64,000 nt of DNA from Alkalitalea saponilacus (GTDB lineage Bacteria > Bacteroidota > Bacteroidia > Bacteroidales > Marinilabiliaceae). Below the pieces are notes generated by a model that had not been told where the DNA came from, searched no databases, and worked only from the letters and a program-made list of their open reading frames with translations. The DNA lies in NCBI RefSeq assembly GCF_900168165.1, contig NZ_FUYV01000009.1, positions 95,020 to 159,019 of the forward strand. Reading direction: 5' to 3'. The position numbers and the translations under genes are program-made. Below, in pieces: positions 27,521-35,405 of the stretch (position 1 is its first letter; each line of letters starts with the position of its first letter).

Positions 27521-27811
27521 GGGAAAAAGAAGAGGAAGCCCCTGTGCTCCTACGCCCACGCTTCCTCTTCCGACTCCCTCCAAACTTAAAAAAGAAAGGA
27601 GGTAAAACGTTTATGAAAAAAATCGTCAGTATTATGCCGAAGAACTTCGGTATAATGTGACAAAGATAAAGTTTTAAAACAAATTACGATAACTGAATTA
27701 TTCGGTTACAAAAAATGTACCTGCCAGGCAGTGATGCATTTCTATTAAAAGTTTTAATTCAACAAGCTGTTTTCAAAACAGCTAATCTTTAAACAAGTAA
27801 TTTTTATAACA
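27521..27811 (+). promoter_or_regulatory. Structured peptide leader with Shine-Dalgarno mini-ORF (unit 1)
   Basis: This leader is shared by all four intact units. An 11-bp stem, GAAGAGGAAGC (27529-27539) with GCTTCCTCTTC (27560-27570), encloses a variable loop of 20 nt. CCTCC (27577) can pair with GGAGG (27598). AGAAAGGAGGT (27593-27603) is complementary to the whole expected 16S 3' tail ACCTCCTTTCT and lies 10 nt before a short ORF. Farther on are a CTGCC/GGCAG hairpin (about 27723) and AGCTGTTTTCAAAACAGCT (about 27766). A candidate cis-regulatory RNA; class unknown. Confidence 0.7.
27613..27660 (+). CDS. 15-codon leader ORF with strong Shine-Dalgarno (unit 1)
   Basis: ATG at 27613 opens MKKIVSIMPKNFGIM and stops at TGA 27658-27660. 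It has the strongest Shine-Dalgarno sequence visible in the window although genes of this phylum mostly lack them. The reading frame spans a small hairpin (TATGCCGAAG / CTTCGGTATA). In the other units the corresponding ATG opens only two or three codons, so translation, not the product, may matter. Confidence 0.5.
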   Translation: MKKIVSIMPKNFGIM

Positions 27812-28042
27812 ATGAAGAAAAAGTTAATTTTTGCAATAGCAACAGGTTTTTTCGCAGTAGCAACTGTAGTTAATATGAACATGTTACAGGCTGATAGTGC
27901 CGGGGATGTTACGCTGGAGAGTATTGCAACGATGGCGCAGGCGCAAGTAGAATGGGGAGGTAGTAATGGCATCTGTATGAACATACCTTGGGGTTGGTGC
28001 TTGTGGGATGACGGTTTTTTTATTAATGGCATATTCATTTAA
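27812..28042 (+). CDS. NVEALA-type secreted peptide (unit 1, first)
   Basis: A 76-residue precursor. The signal part MKKKLIFAIATGFFAVATVV is nearly invariant between units; then come NMNMLQADSAGDVTLESI and ATMAQAQ, the positional equivalent of the NVEALA motif of Bacteroidota small secreted proteins (PF14055-like). The mature tail, VEWGGSNGICMNIPWGWCLW and beyond, has two cysteines and is unique in the window. It probably leaves the cytoplasm through Sec; one disulfide is expected. Function unknown. Downstream of the structured leader and upstream of a strong stem-loop. Confidence 0.82.
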   Translation: MKKKLIFAIATGFFAVATVVNMNMLQADSAGDVTLESIATMAQAQVEWGGSNGICMNIPWGWCLWDDGFFINGIFI

Positions 28043-28049
28043 ACAAGTT

Positions 28050-28081
28050 TTATGCGGAAAAGCTTATGCTTTTCCGCATAA
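28050..28081 (+). terminator. Stem-loop after peptide gene (unit 1)
   Basis: A perfect 14-bp stem (TTATGCGGAAAAGC / GCTTTTCCGCATAA) with a TTAT loop lies 8 bp after the peptide stop and before the propeller gene. The base sequence is unrelated to the stem-loops in the same position in other units. Confidence 0.7.
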
Positions 28082-28101
28082 TTAATTCACTTTGAAAAAC
28101 T

Positions 28102-29166
28102 ATGAAAAACATAATCAAAATACCTTTCGTTATTGCAATATTTTCGATTATTGCAAATGGATGTAACCCTAAGTATAAACCAGATTATCCGATTTACCAT
28201 ATACAAAATGATGTTGTTAATATTGATTCCGGTTTTTTTGGCAATCCTAACAAGATGCTAATCTCAGATTCTCTATTGTTCTTCGAAGATGAAGTAAATA
28301 ACTACTATTTTGGTGTAATAGACATTAAAAACTTGATTTTTTTAAAGAGGTTTGGGAAAAAAGGCAGTGGGCCAAATGAGATTATCACGCCGTCTAGTTT
28401 ATTTATAAAAAATGAAAAGTTTTCCTTTAATACCGTTAACACAAATATAATAGCAGAATTTCCTTTCAAAGAAATTTTCAATTCTCCTACTGAACCTAAA
28501 ATGAACATTATTGCAAATCTAAGAGTAAAAAATAAAGAGGTAATGTATTCATTTATGACTCCCTTAATGATTGATAAATACTATTTAGCAACAGGATTCT
28601 TTTCAAATGGAAAATATGCTCTAATTGATGTTAAAAATAATAGAGATTCCATATTTGGCTTTCATCCTATAACAGAAAATATTGGACAATTTGAATTAGG
28701 AATTATTTTTCAATCGGTACTTGTACATCATCCTAGTAAAAGAAGAGTTGTAAATGTTAGTCTTCTTACAAATGATCTATTAGAAGTAATTACCTATTGC
28801 GAAAATCAACAATTTACAATTAAATCAAACACTTCATCATATAATCCAACTTTAGCAACAACAGGAGAACGGATTCATTTATCATCTGAAAGCAAGTTTA
28901 CTTACCTTAATTTCTCTGTAACCGATAAGTTTATTTACCTGTTATATTCAGGTAAATCAGTCGCTGAACATGGTTATGATGCTGCATTTGGTAATACAAT
29001 TCACGTATTTGATTGGGAACTTAATAAAGTATGTGAATATGTTCTGGATTTTAATTTACAGTCAATAGCAGTTACTGCTGATGATAGATATTTATATTCT
29101 TTTGGAGCTATAACAAGTAATGTTGAATTATTAAAATGGAGTTTAACTCATAATAGTAGAAGTTAA
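28102..29166 (+). CDS. Six-bladed beta-propeller lipoprotein (unit 1, first)
   Basis: A 354-residue lipoprotein with lipobox IFSIIANGCNP. The family motif appears as FGKKGSGPNEI near residue 93, followed by repeated strands as in the other propellers. At the 3' end the gene runs directly into a peptide gene: the final SRS and stop codon lie in sequence that continues as the body of an NVEALA-type gene. The original C terminus may therefore be missing or altered. Its partner peptide is at 27812. No enzymatic motif is visible. Confidence 0.75.
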   Translation: MKNIIKIPFVIAIFSIIANGCNPKYKPDYPIYHIQNDVVNIDSGFFGNPNKMLISDSLLFFEDEVNNYYFGVIDIKNLIFLKRFGKKGSGPNEIITPSSLFIKNEKFSFNTVNTNIIAEFPFKEIFNSPTEPKMNIIANLRVKNKEVMYSFMTPLMIDKYYLATGFFSNGKYALIDVKNNRDSIFGFHPITENIGQFELGIIFQSVLVHHPSKRRVVNVSLLTNDLLEVITYCENQQFTIKSNTSSYNPTLATTGERIHLSSESKFTYLNFSVTDKFIYLLYSGKSVAEHGYDAAFGNTIHVFDWELNKVCEYVLDFNLQSIAVTADDRYLYSFGAITSNVELLKWSLTHNSRS

Positions 29167-29378
29167 TTTTCGCAATAGCAACAGGTTTTTTCGCAGTGGC
29201 AACAGTGTTTAATATGAATATGTTACAGGCCAATAGTGCAGGTGATGTATCGTTGGAGAGTATTATGATTATGCAGCAGGCCGAGGCGGAAAGTTTTGGT
29301 TGTCCAAATGGTTGTCTGACATCTAGGGGCATGTGTTATTGTTTTGGATTCCATCGATATGAGGAAAAAAGATGGTAA
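29160..29378 (+). pseudogene. NVEALA-type peptide gene lacking its start
   Basis: From AAGTTAATTTTCGCAATAGCA the sequence equals an NVEALA-type gene from its third codon, but the preceding in-frame codon is TAG and there is no ATG. The propeller gene's stop TAA overlaps it by a different frame. A GTG at 29196 could start a 60-residue product without most of the signal (MATVFNMNMLQ), unlikely to be exported. The tail has four cysteines (FGCPNGC, GMCYCFG). Best read as a recombination junction that decapitated the peptide gene. Confidence 0.7.
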
Positions 29379-29389
29379 TGCTATTGTTT

Positions 29390-29420
29390 ACTTGGACTGC
29401 CTTTTATTGGCAGTCCAAGT
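29390..29420 (+). terminator. Stem-loop after start-less peptide gene
   Basis: A perfect 12-bp stem (ACTTGGACTGCC / GGCAGTCCAAGT), 7-nt loop, followed by TTTC. It occupies the usual post-peptide position, here before another peptide gene. Confidence 0.7.
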
Positions 29421-29482
29421 TTTCACGTCTCAGCTTATTCAAACTTCTTTCACATATTTCATTAAACAACTAATTTAAAAAA

Positions 29483-29704
29483 ATGAAAAAGAAATTAATT
29501 TTTGCAATAACAACAGGTTTTTTCGCAGTGGCGACTGTGTTTAATATGACTATGTTACAAGCCAATAGTAGCGGTGATGTTTCATTGGAGAGCATTATGA
29601 TTATGCAGCAGGCCGAGGCGGAAAGTTCTGCTAATCCATGTGGTAGCACTAAGGGCTATTGTTATGATCGTGGGTGGAGACCCTTTATTGAACTTCACTG
29701 GTAA
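29483..29704 (+). CDS. NVEALA-type secreted peptide (unit 1, third)
   Basis: A 73-residue precursor. MKKKLIFAITTGFFAVATVF is the common signal; NMTMLQANSSGDVSLESI and MIMQQAEAES follow. The mature tail SANPCGSTKGYCYDRGWRPF has two cysteines and the protein ends in Trp, like the start-less gene just upstream, with which it shares the MIMQQAEAES segment; the two look like recent duplicates that diverged only in the tail. It has no structured leader of its own and would rely on read-through. Confidence 0.8.
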   Translation: MKKKLIFAITTGFFAVATVFNMTMLQANSSGDVSLESIMIMQQAEAESSANPCGSTKGYCYDRGWRPFIELHW

Positions 29705-29730
29705 CATCATGAATAACTAAATAAATAAAA

Positions 29731-29777
29731 GAAGTGAAATAGAGTTGAGGTTATAATTCAGCTCAATTATTCACTTC
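29731..29777 (+). terminator. Stem-loop after third unit 1 peptide
   Basis: An imperfect long stem: GAAGTGAAATAGAGTTGAG pairs with CTCAATTATTCACTTC, with small internal bulges, 26 bp after the peptide stop and before the propeller gene at 29804. Confidence 0.5.
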
Positions 29778-29803
29778 ATAACAAGTAAACTAACGTCAAT
29801 ATT

Positions 29804-30850
29804 ATGAAACTTTTAAAATACATAAGCCCAATTGTATTCATTGCTCTAATTGGATGCAATAACCATAAACTTGATAATGCAAAACCATTCAGTATCCAAG
29901 CAGTTAAAACAGTGAATATTCAAGATCTAATTGTGGATTTTAATAAGGATTTCTATGTGCGGTTTGGAGATTTTCAATTAATTGGCGACTATTTAATGTT
30001 TAATGATTTTACACCAACAAACGAAAAAGGAATCCACATATTTAACAGAAGTTCTTTTGAATATATTACAAGTACAGGTGTATTGGGAAGAGGCCCTGGA
30101 GAGATTACCAGATTAGGACAAAGTGTTATCAGTTTTTGCGGAGACTTCTTTTGGGTTGATGACTACGGTTTAGAGGTTAGATGGAAATTTCCTATAGATA
30201 GTGTCATTAGTAATAAGAACTTCTTACCTTCTATTAATAAAGCGATGGACAGCAAAATGTTTTTAGTAGATTATGAGCTTATAAATGATAGTATAGCACT
30301 GGGAATTGCTGTAGTTCCGTTAAGTGCTAATGCAGCGGAAATGACTTTGGCGAAATATAATTTTAATACCTCCAAAACGGAAAGGTACGGATATGAGCAT
30401 TCTGCAATTAATGATCACCGACAAACATATTCAAGTTTTAAGCTGGATAGAAAAAATGATAGATATATAAGGGGTTATGTGAATTTAGACCTTATGACTA
30501 TTTGTAATTTAAACGGAGACTTAATATATAACATATGTGGACCTTTAATCAACAATCAAAATAATGAATTTAATCAATACTTCCAAGGAGTAGATATTTA
30601 TAAAGACTTGATACTTGCTTCATACCTAGGAGATAAGCATGTAATATTAGAAGAAGGTCAACCAGCACAAATGGAATATCCATCTAAGTTATTAACTTTC
30701 AATAGTACAGGAGATCTTATTAAAGTAATTGAGACAGGATATAGCTTTTCTTCATTTTGCATAGATGAAGTCTACGATAGAGTAATTCTCTATTTTGAAG
30801 ATAAAGAGAACCCTCTCGGTTATTTTTCCTTAGAAGGGATTTTAAACTAA
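29804..30850 (+). CDS. Six-bladed beta-propeller lipoprotein (unit 1, second)
   Basis: A 348-residue lipoprotein with lipobox IVFIALIGCNN. The motif LGRGPGEITRLG near residue 95 marks it as a member of the propeller family found after each peptide. Residues 25 to the end show regularly spaced strand-rich segments, and no catalytic residues are evident. It follows the peptide at 29483 and is followed after 49 bp by a thioredoxin-fold lipoprotein. The unit thus contains two peptide-propeller pairs. Function unknown. Confidence 0.75.
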   Translation: MKLLKYISPIVFIALIGCNNHKLDNAKPFSIQAVKTVNIQDLIVDFNKDFYVRFGDFQLIGDYLMFNDFTPTNEKGIHIFNRSSFEYITSTGVLGRGPGEITRLGQSVISFCGDFFWVDDYGLEVRWKFPIDSVISNKNFLPSINKAMDSKMFLVDYELINDSIALGIAVVPLSANAAEMTLAKYNFNTSKTERYGYEHSAINDHRQTYSSFKLDRKNDRYIRGYVNLDLMTICNLNGDLIYNICGPLINNQNNEFNQYFQGVDIYKDLILASYLGDKHVILEEGQPAQMEYPSKLLTFNSTGDLIKVIETGYSFSSFCIDEVYDRVILYFEDKENPLGYFSLEGILN

Positions 30851-30899
30851 TTGTTAAATGGAGTTATTTTGAATTAACTTACAAATTTAATTGAAAACA

Positions 30900-31445
30900 A
30901 TGAAGATTAAATTATTAGTAATGTCATTTACTATTCTGTTCTGCTCCTGTTCCCGTGTTTCTCAAAGCGAAAATGAGCTACGCTCAATATTAAACACACA
31001 ACTAAATATAGATCAATTCGATTCCGTAATACACAGGGATTCGAAAATATCGTTTCAGCTGTTCAGAGAGACATATAGTTATTTATCCGTGGTTTACCTT
31101 CAGGAAGGCTGCATGCCTTGTTACCCCAAATTTGTAGAATGGCATCAAGAAATGGAGAGAATTGGTAACATATCAGACTATTCAGTGCTTTTCATCATAC
31201 AAACAGAATGGCCTGATGTTTTTTTCAAGAAAACCAGCGAAATCTCCAATAAAAGTGACGAAAGGTTCTACATCATCATCGATCCAGAGCATCAGTTTTT
31301 CATCAAGAACAACCAAATTCCCAACTGGATTATGAACAGCTCTATGCTGATAGATAAAGAAAATAAAATAAAAATGGTTGGCGCACCATGGATTAATGAA
31401 GATATGAAAAATCTGTTTTATAAAACAGTGAGCAGTGATCAGTGA
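30900..31445 (+). CDS. Thioredoxin-fold lipoprotein, CMPC (unit 1)
   Basis: A 181-residue lipoprotein (lipobox ILFCSCS). After a helical stretch ending LFRETYSYLSVVYLQ comes the redox-type motif EGCMPCYPKFVEWHQ, then FYIIIDPEHQFFIKNNQIPN and SSMLIDKENKIKMVGAPW, as in TlpA-like thioredoxin folds. The frame extends to a TTG at 30891, but the ATG at 30900 is preferred. CxPC in an exported lipoprotein suggests thiol-disulfide exchange, plausibly on the cysteine-bearing peptide (inference). The last codons run into the CAGTGATCAGTGA repeats. Confidence 0.8.
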   Translation: MKIKLLVMSFTILFCSCSRVSQSENELRSILNTQLNIDQFDSVIHRDSKISFQLFRETYSYLSVVYLQEGCMPCYPKFVEWHQEMERIGNISDYSVLFIIQTEWPDVFFKKTSEISNKSDERFYIIIDPEHQFFIKNNQIPNWIMNSSMLIDKENKIKMVGAPWINEDMKNLFYKTVSSDQ

Positions 31446-31579
31446 AACGGAAAACGGAAAACGAAAAACGGAGATGAAGCGTATCGGAATTCCGCACAGC
31501 GCAATAAACCATAAACAATGAACGGTGAACGGTGAGTCAAGAAAAACAGGTTTGAGTAAGTAGTAATCAAAAAACAACG
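31446..31579 (+). repeat. Repeat-filled spacer before the hydrolase gene
   Basis: Short repeats AACGGAAAACGGAAAACG, a TCGGAATTCCGC palindrome, and AACCATAAACAATGAACGG heptads. No gene seen. Confidence 0.6.
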
Positions 31580-33367
31580 ATGCGAATTAACAGTTTTAAT
31601 AAAATAGTAATAAACATAAACTGCTTGCTGGTAGCAGTAATTCTATTAAATGGTTGTAACAACCACAACCATTTAAATAAACTTGATTTTAATAAAGATG
31701 GTGTTTTAATACTGAACAACTGGTATATGGTAGGCCCGTTTAGCTACGACACAACGCTGCAAAGCGCCTATACCACGTTTTTTAATGACGATTTGGCAAA
31801 ATACAACATTAAAGAATCGCATCTGAGTCCATCAAATGCAAAAAAACTGTCAGGTGAGGGGGTACCAGTAAAATTTATTACCGATAAATTCTTAACCAAT
31901 GATTTGAAGCTTTTCACCGATTCCATTGAACACAGAAGCAATGTGTACTTAACCACCAATGTTTATTCAGATTCCGAATTAGAACTTTATATGATGGTGG
32001 ATGGGGCGGCGTCATATTGCATTTGGTTAAATGGGAAATTAATTTATTTAGAAAGAAATAAAAAGAATATTAGCAAGTTTTGCGATAAGTTTTTAAAAGT
32101 CCAATTGAAACAGGGTAAAAATGTTTTCTCAGCTAAAATTAATCGTGAGTCTAATCTATATGCATGGGGTTTTTTTATTGCATTAGCCAATAGAGAGAAG
32201 TCTCAGGAAATATTCCGAACAAATTATCATGAAAATTTTATCATCAACCCACTTGTAGGAGATTCCATAAAGTTTTACGTCGGTCCTTATGAAATCAATA
32301 CTGCAAAGGCTACCTGTATGGATGACACATCGCTTTCTTATGATTTACTTTTTATAAAATCTGGTAATGAACAAGAATTATTTAAGACAAGTAGCTTAAA
32401 AGATGGATTCTATAAAGCATATTTAGATTCAGAAGGCACAATGTTGTCACAACTTTTTTTTAAAGGCGATTTACATTCATTTTATAAGAAACTGGTTTAT
32501 GAAAACGAAAACAAAGGTGAGAAATTATTCAGTAATGAGGAATTTGAATCCCTGAAAGGGAGAATTAATTTTTGTTATGACAATTTTGATTCTCAAGGTG
32601 AAAGTGCTGTAAAATATTACAACACAAATTTAGTTAATTGGATATACAGGCTCTACTCCTTAATAAACAACACTTCGTCCACGCCAAATAATGACTTTGC
32701 TTTTCGAGTGGTTGATTTGCCCAAACGTGAGAAAAAACTAGAATACTTAATAAAACTACCTGAAATTTATTATAAATCGCAATCCATTCCCTTAATTGTA
32801 GTTGTTCCATACGAAATACCATGTTCAATATTTTCTACAAGTTGGTATACTGCAAATTACGAGCAAATTCATATTGATGCTAAATTGGCATGTGAACGAG
32901 GATTTGCAATTTGCTATTTATATGGCAATGGTCCGGAATATTCACCTGATGATTTTCAGGAGGAGTTTATTAATGTTCTTGAGCACATATCTGATTATTA
33001 TAAAAAAATTGATGCAAATACAGTGTATTTAACCGGTACTTGCTCAGGAGCAACAAGATCACTAATATTGGCAAATCAGGTTCCGGAACGAATTGAAGCA
33101 GTTTCTTTAAGATCACCACTTCCTCAAGCAAATTACATAGATATTCACTTTAATAAAATAAGGAATATTCCTATTAATATCCATCATGGCATTTATGACA
33201 GTCAAATCCCTATTAATTCAATGAGGAAATTTAAAAATGATTTACAGAATAAATTTTCTAATTTTCAATATGCTGAACATGAAATTGGACATGACAGTTA
33301 TCGAAAAGATAATAGGAAATATGATTTTAACTTTTTCAAAGAAATACACACTGATAAAAAGCGATAG
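31580..33367 (+). CDS. Alpha/beta-hydrolase lipoprotein
   Basis: A 595-residue lipoprotein (lipobox VILLNGCNN). The N-terminal half begins NNWYMVGPFSYDTT and contains a jelly-roll-like segment (GAASYCIWLNGKLIY) of the sort that precedes peptidase-like domains. The C-terminal 220 residues are an alpha/beta hydrolase: nucleophile Ser489 in YLTGTCSGATRS (GxSxG variant GTCSG), candidate acid Asp540 in HHGIYDSQIP, and His571 in EHEIGHDSY. It may be an esterase or a prolyl-oligopeptidase-like peptidase. It occurs only in unit 1, between two thioredoxin genes, so it is an accessory gene; acting on the secreted peptides is speculative. Confidence 0.75.
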   Translation: MRINSFNKIVININCLLVAVILLNGCNNHNHLNKLDFNKDGVLILNNWYMVGPFSYDTTLQSAYTTFFNDDLAKYNIKESHLSPSNAKKLSGEGVPVKFITDKFLTNDLKLFTDSIEHRSNVYLTTNVYSDSELELYMMVDGAASYCIWLNGKLIYLERNKKNISKFCDKFLKVQLKQGKNVFSAKINRESNLYAWGFFIALANREKSQEIFRTNYHENFIINPLVGDSIKFYVGPYEINTAKATCMDDTSLSYDLLFIKSGNEQELFKTSSLKDGFYKAYLDSEGTMLSQLFFKGDLHSFYKKLVYENENKGEKLFSNEEFESLKGRINFCYDNFDSQGESAVKYYNTNLVNWIYRLYSLINNTSSTPNNDFAFRVVDLPKREKKLEYLIKLPEIYYKSQSIPLIVVVPYEIPCSIFSTSWYTANYEQIHIDAKLACERGFAICYLYGNGPEYSPDDFQEEFINVLEHISDYYKKIDANTVYLTGTCSGATRSLILANQVPERIEAVSLRSPLPQANYIDIHFNKIRNIPINIHHGIYDSQIPINSMRKFKNDLQNKFSNFQYAEHEIGHDSYRKDNRKYDFNFFKEIHTDKKR

Positions 33368-33421
33368 AAAGCCAAAACACCAAAAAGACAAACCATCAAC
33401 TATAAAAACCTAAAACATATA

Positions 33422-33965
33422 ATGAAAAACCCAATTCCCACTAATACTATTAATCATGCTAACCTCCTGCTCCCAGCCCTCCCAAACTGAGCAGGAGCTT
33501 AGGGAAGTCCTTAACTCAACCCTCAAAATTGAAATGTTTCAAATCATACAACACCGGGATTCTCTCATCTCAATGGAGCAGTTTAGAGAACGGTACAACC
33601 ATCTGTCAGTGGTTTACTTACAAGACGGCTGTAGCCCCTGCTACCCCAAATTTGTGGAGTGGCATCAAAAAATGGAAGAGATGGATGATGTTCCCGGGCA
33701 TACTCTTCTGTTTGTTATTCAAACAGAAGAGTATGATAGTTTTATTAGGAAAGTAAGAAGTTTGGGAGAAGAAATTGATGAAAAATATTACATCATCATC
33801 GACCCCGATCATCAGTTCTTCATCAACAACAACCAAATTCCCGATTGGATTATGAACAGCTCCATGCTGATTGATTCAGAAAATAAAATTAAGATGGTTG
33901 GCGCACCATGGATCAATGAAGATATGAAAACACTGTTTTATAAAACCATAGGCAGTGAGCAATGA
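33422..33965 (+). pseudogene. Thioredoxin-fold lipoprotein gene, frameshifted at its start (unit 1, second copy)
   Basis: The body from 33456 is intact: MLTSCSQPSQTEQELREVL, DGCSPCYPKFVEWHQ, and GAPWINEDMKTLFYK. The normal start ATG at 33422 is out of frame: ATGAAAAACCCAATTCCC reads to an early stop, while the signal peptide FPLILLIMLTSC lies in another frame. Removing one A from the A5 run, or adding two bases, would restore MKTQFPLILLIMLTSC. From the internal ATG at 33456 a 169-residue protein with almost no signal sequence could be made. Either a pseudogene or a switchable frame. Confidence 0.7.
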
Positions 33966-34060
33966 ACAGTTATCAGTCAACAGTTAACAGTGATCAGTGA
34001 GCGATGAACAGTTATCAGTCATCAGTGAAAAATGAACAGTTATCAAAAAAGGAACAGTAA
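33955..34060. repeat. CAGT heptad array after thioredoxin gene
   Basis: Repeated NNNCAGT units (GAACAGT, TATCAGT, CATCAGT) begin in the last codons of the thioredoxin gene and run to about 34060, then give way to AAACCATTCCCGATTCTCGG and AACCATG heptads up to 34200. Confidence 0.75.
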
Positions 34061-34205
34061 ACAATGACCACTTACAAACCATTCCCGATTCTCGGAATTC
34101 CGCTATGCTTCAACTTCGCTTCGCAAAGAAACCTGCAACCCTTAACCCAAAACAATAAACTATCAACCATGAACTCGAAACAATAAGCCCTAAACAAAAA
34201 AACAA

Positions 34206-34724
34206 ATGAGAAAAACATTAATTCTTCTATTTTTATCTTTCAGTATTTGTAGTTTCCATCTGACAGGGGAAGAAAAAAATACAAATAAAGAACAACAAGG
34301 ACAATTGCTCAGGGAGAAAGGAGAGTATGTTATTGAAGATAGCATCATCATCGAATTTAGTAGTGCCTCAAATTGGTCAGTCGTTAATAAGAATGGCAGA
34401 TCAAACATTTTCCAAAGAGAGAATGGTTCTTACTTTAAGTTGGTTCCCGCTTGTCTAAAAACAACACTTGAGTCACTTTTAACGGACTCAACCGGCTATG
34501 CCGATTCTATTTATAAACTATTAAGCAGCATAGAATTTGGTGAAACTTTAAATTTCAGAATGTTTAGTCCGGTAACAACATATGAGAAAGATACTTTTTA
34601 TTTAAGCGGACACCTTATTATAAACAACATAGCTTTTAAAATAGATGGAATCCTATACACCGAAAAAGACAAATCTCATTTCACCGAATTGGTCAACTCT
34701 TTTTCCCTTAACTATAAACCATAA
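34206..34724 (+). CDS. Hypothetical secreted protein
   Basis: A 172-residue protein with an N-terminal signal (MRKTLILLFLSFSICSF). The body alternates polar and hydrophobic residues (EYVIEDSIIIEFSSASNWSV; NGSYFKLVPACLKTTLESLL). I do not recognise the family. The final residues NYKP and the stop fall in AACTATAAACCATAAAC heptads, so the C terminus has probably been replaced by repeat sequence. It lies between the frameshifted thioredoxin gene and the adaptor remnant and has no counterpart in other units. Confidence 0.6.
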   Translation: MRKTLILLFLSFSICSFHLTGEEKNTNKEQQGQLLREKGEYVIEDSIIIEFSSASNWSVVNKNGRSNIFQRENGSYFKLVPACLKTTLESLLTDSTGYADSIYKLLSSIEFGETLNFRMFSPVTTYEKDTFYLSGHLIINNIAFKIDGILYTEKDKSHFTELVNSFSLNYKP

Positions 34725-34832
34725 ACAATGAACTATTCCCGATTCTCATGACTCAGCCGCGCTGCGCAACCCTCAACTCTAAACTATCAACTATGAACTA
34801 TCAACACAAAACTCTAAACTAACAGTAATATC

Positions 34833-34996
34833 ATGAAACATCTAACATCCCTATTCATCCCATTAATCCTCTACGCCTGCTCCACCTCCTCCGCCGGCGA
34901 TGCATCCCGAATCTGAAGCGGCTGAAGTCGCCAGACTCTCATACGTTGAATCATACGTTACCGAAGTGGGAACTGTGACAGCCCAAAAAGAAATTT
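34833..34996 (+). pseudogene. 5' remnant of an RND adaptor gene
   Basis: The first 160 bp match the adaptor gene at 51057 closely: MKHLTSLFIPLILYACSTSS is encoded, then one extra C (GCATCCCGAATC versus GCATCCGAATC) shifts the frame, and identity ends at ACAGCCCAAAAAG. The remaining 900 bp are absent. Its place after a thioredoxin-type gene equals that of the intact adaptor after unit 4, so the efflux adaptor was part of the ancestral duplicated block. Confidence 0.85.
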
Positions 34997-35405
34997 GCAC
35001 CTCAATTAATTTAACTCACGAAGGCTTGGTGATATAGAAATGATCAGTTTCTTAAATAACTATTTGGCATATTGTAGCAAAGTTTAAGCGAAGCGAAAAG
35101 GCTAATAGATTTTAATACTTCTCCAAAAACCTACTTTCAATAATTTTTTCCGCAAATCGCTATATAATAAACATAACAAAACCACAAACACATATTTATT
35201 CATATAACATTGTACTATTGTGTTTTACGTACAAATTCACCCCTATAATCAAATGCATTTTCACTAAATATATCTAAATTTTAAACATAATTATCTAAAA
35301 TTAGAAGCCAAAATCCCAAGCTTGTTGTAGGTTTGAGACACAATAGGATTTCACCCGTATGACATTATTCTTGTTTTACACCAAAAACCTATAACTTAAA
35401 TCCTA
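34997..35405 (+). promoter_or_regulatory. Upstream region shared by unit 2 and unit 4 ligase genes
   Basis: No gene is supported. From about 35215 to 35405 the sequence is clearly related to 46095-46292: both have TATTGTG...TTTTA, CATAATTATCTAAAA, and CAAAAACCTATAACTTAAATCCTAAT just before the start. This differs from the C-tract promoters of units 0, 1 and 3. A precise promoter could not be assigned. Confidence 0.45.
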
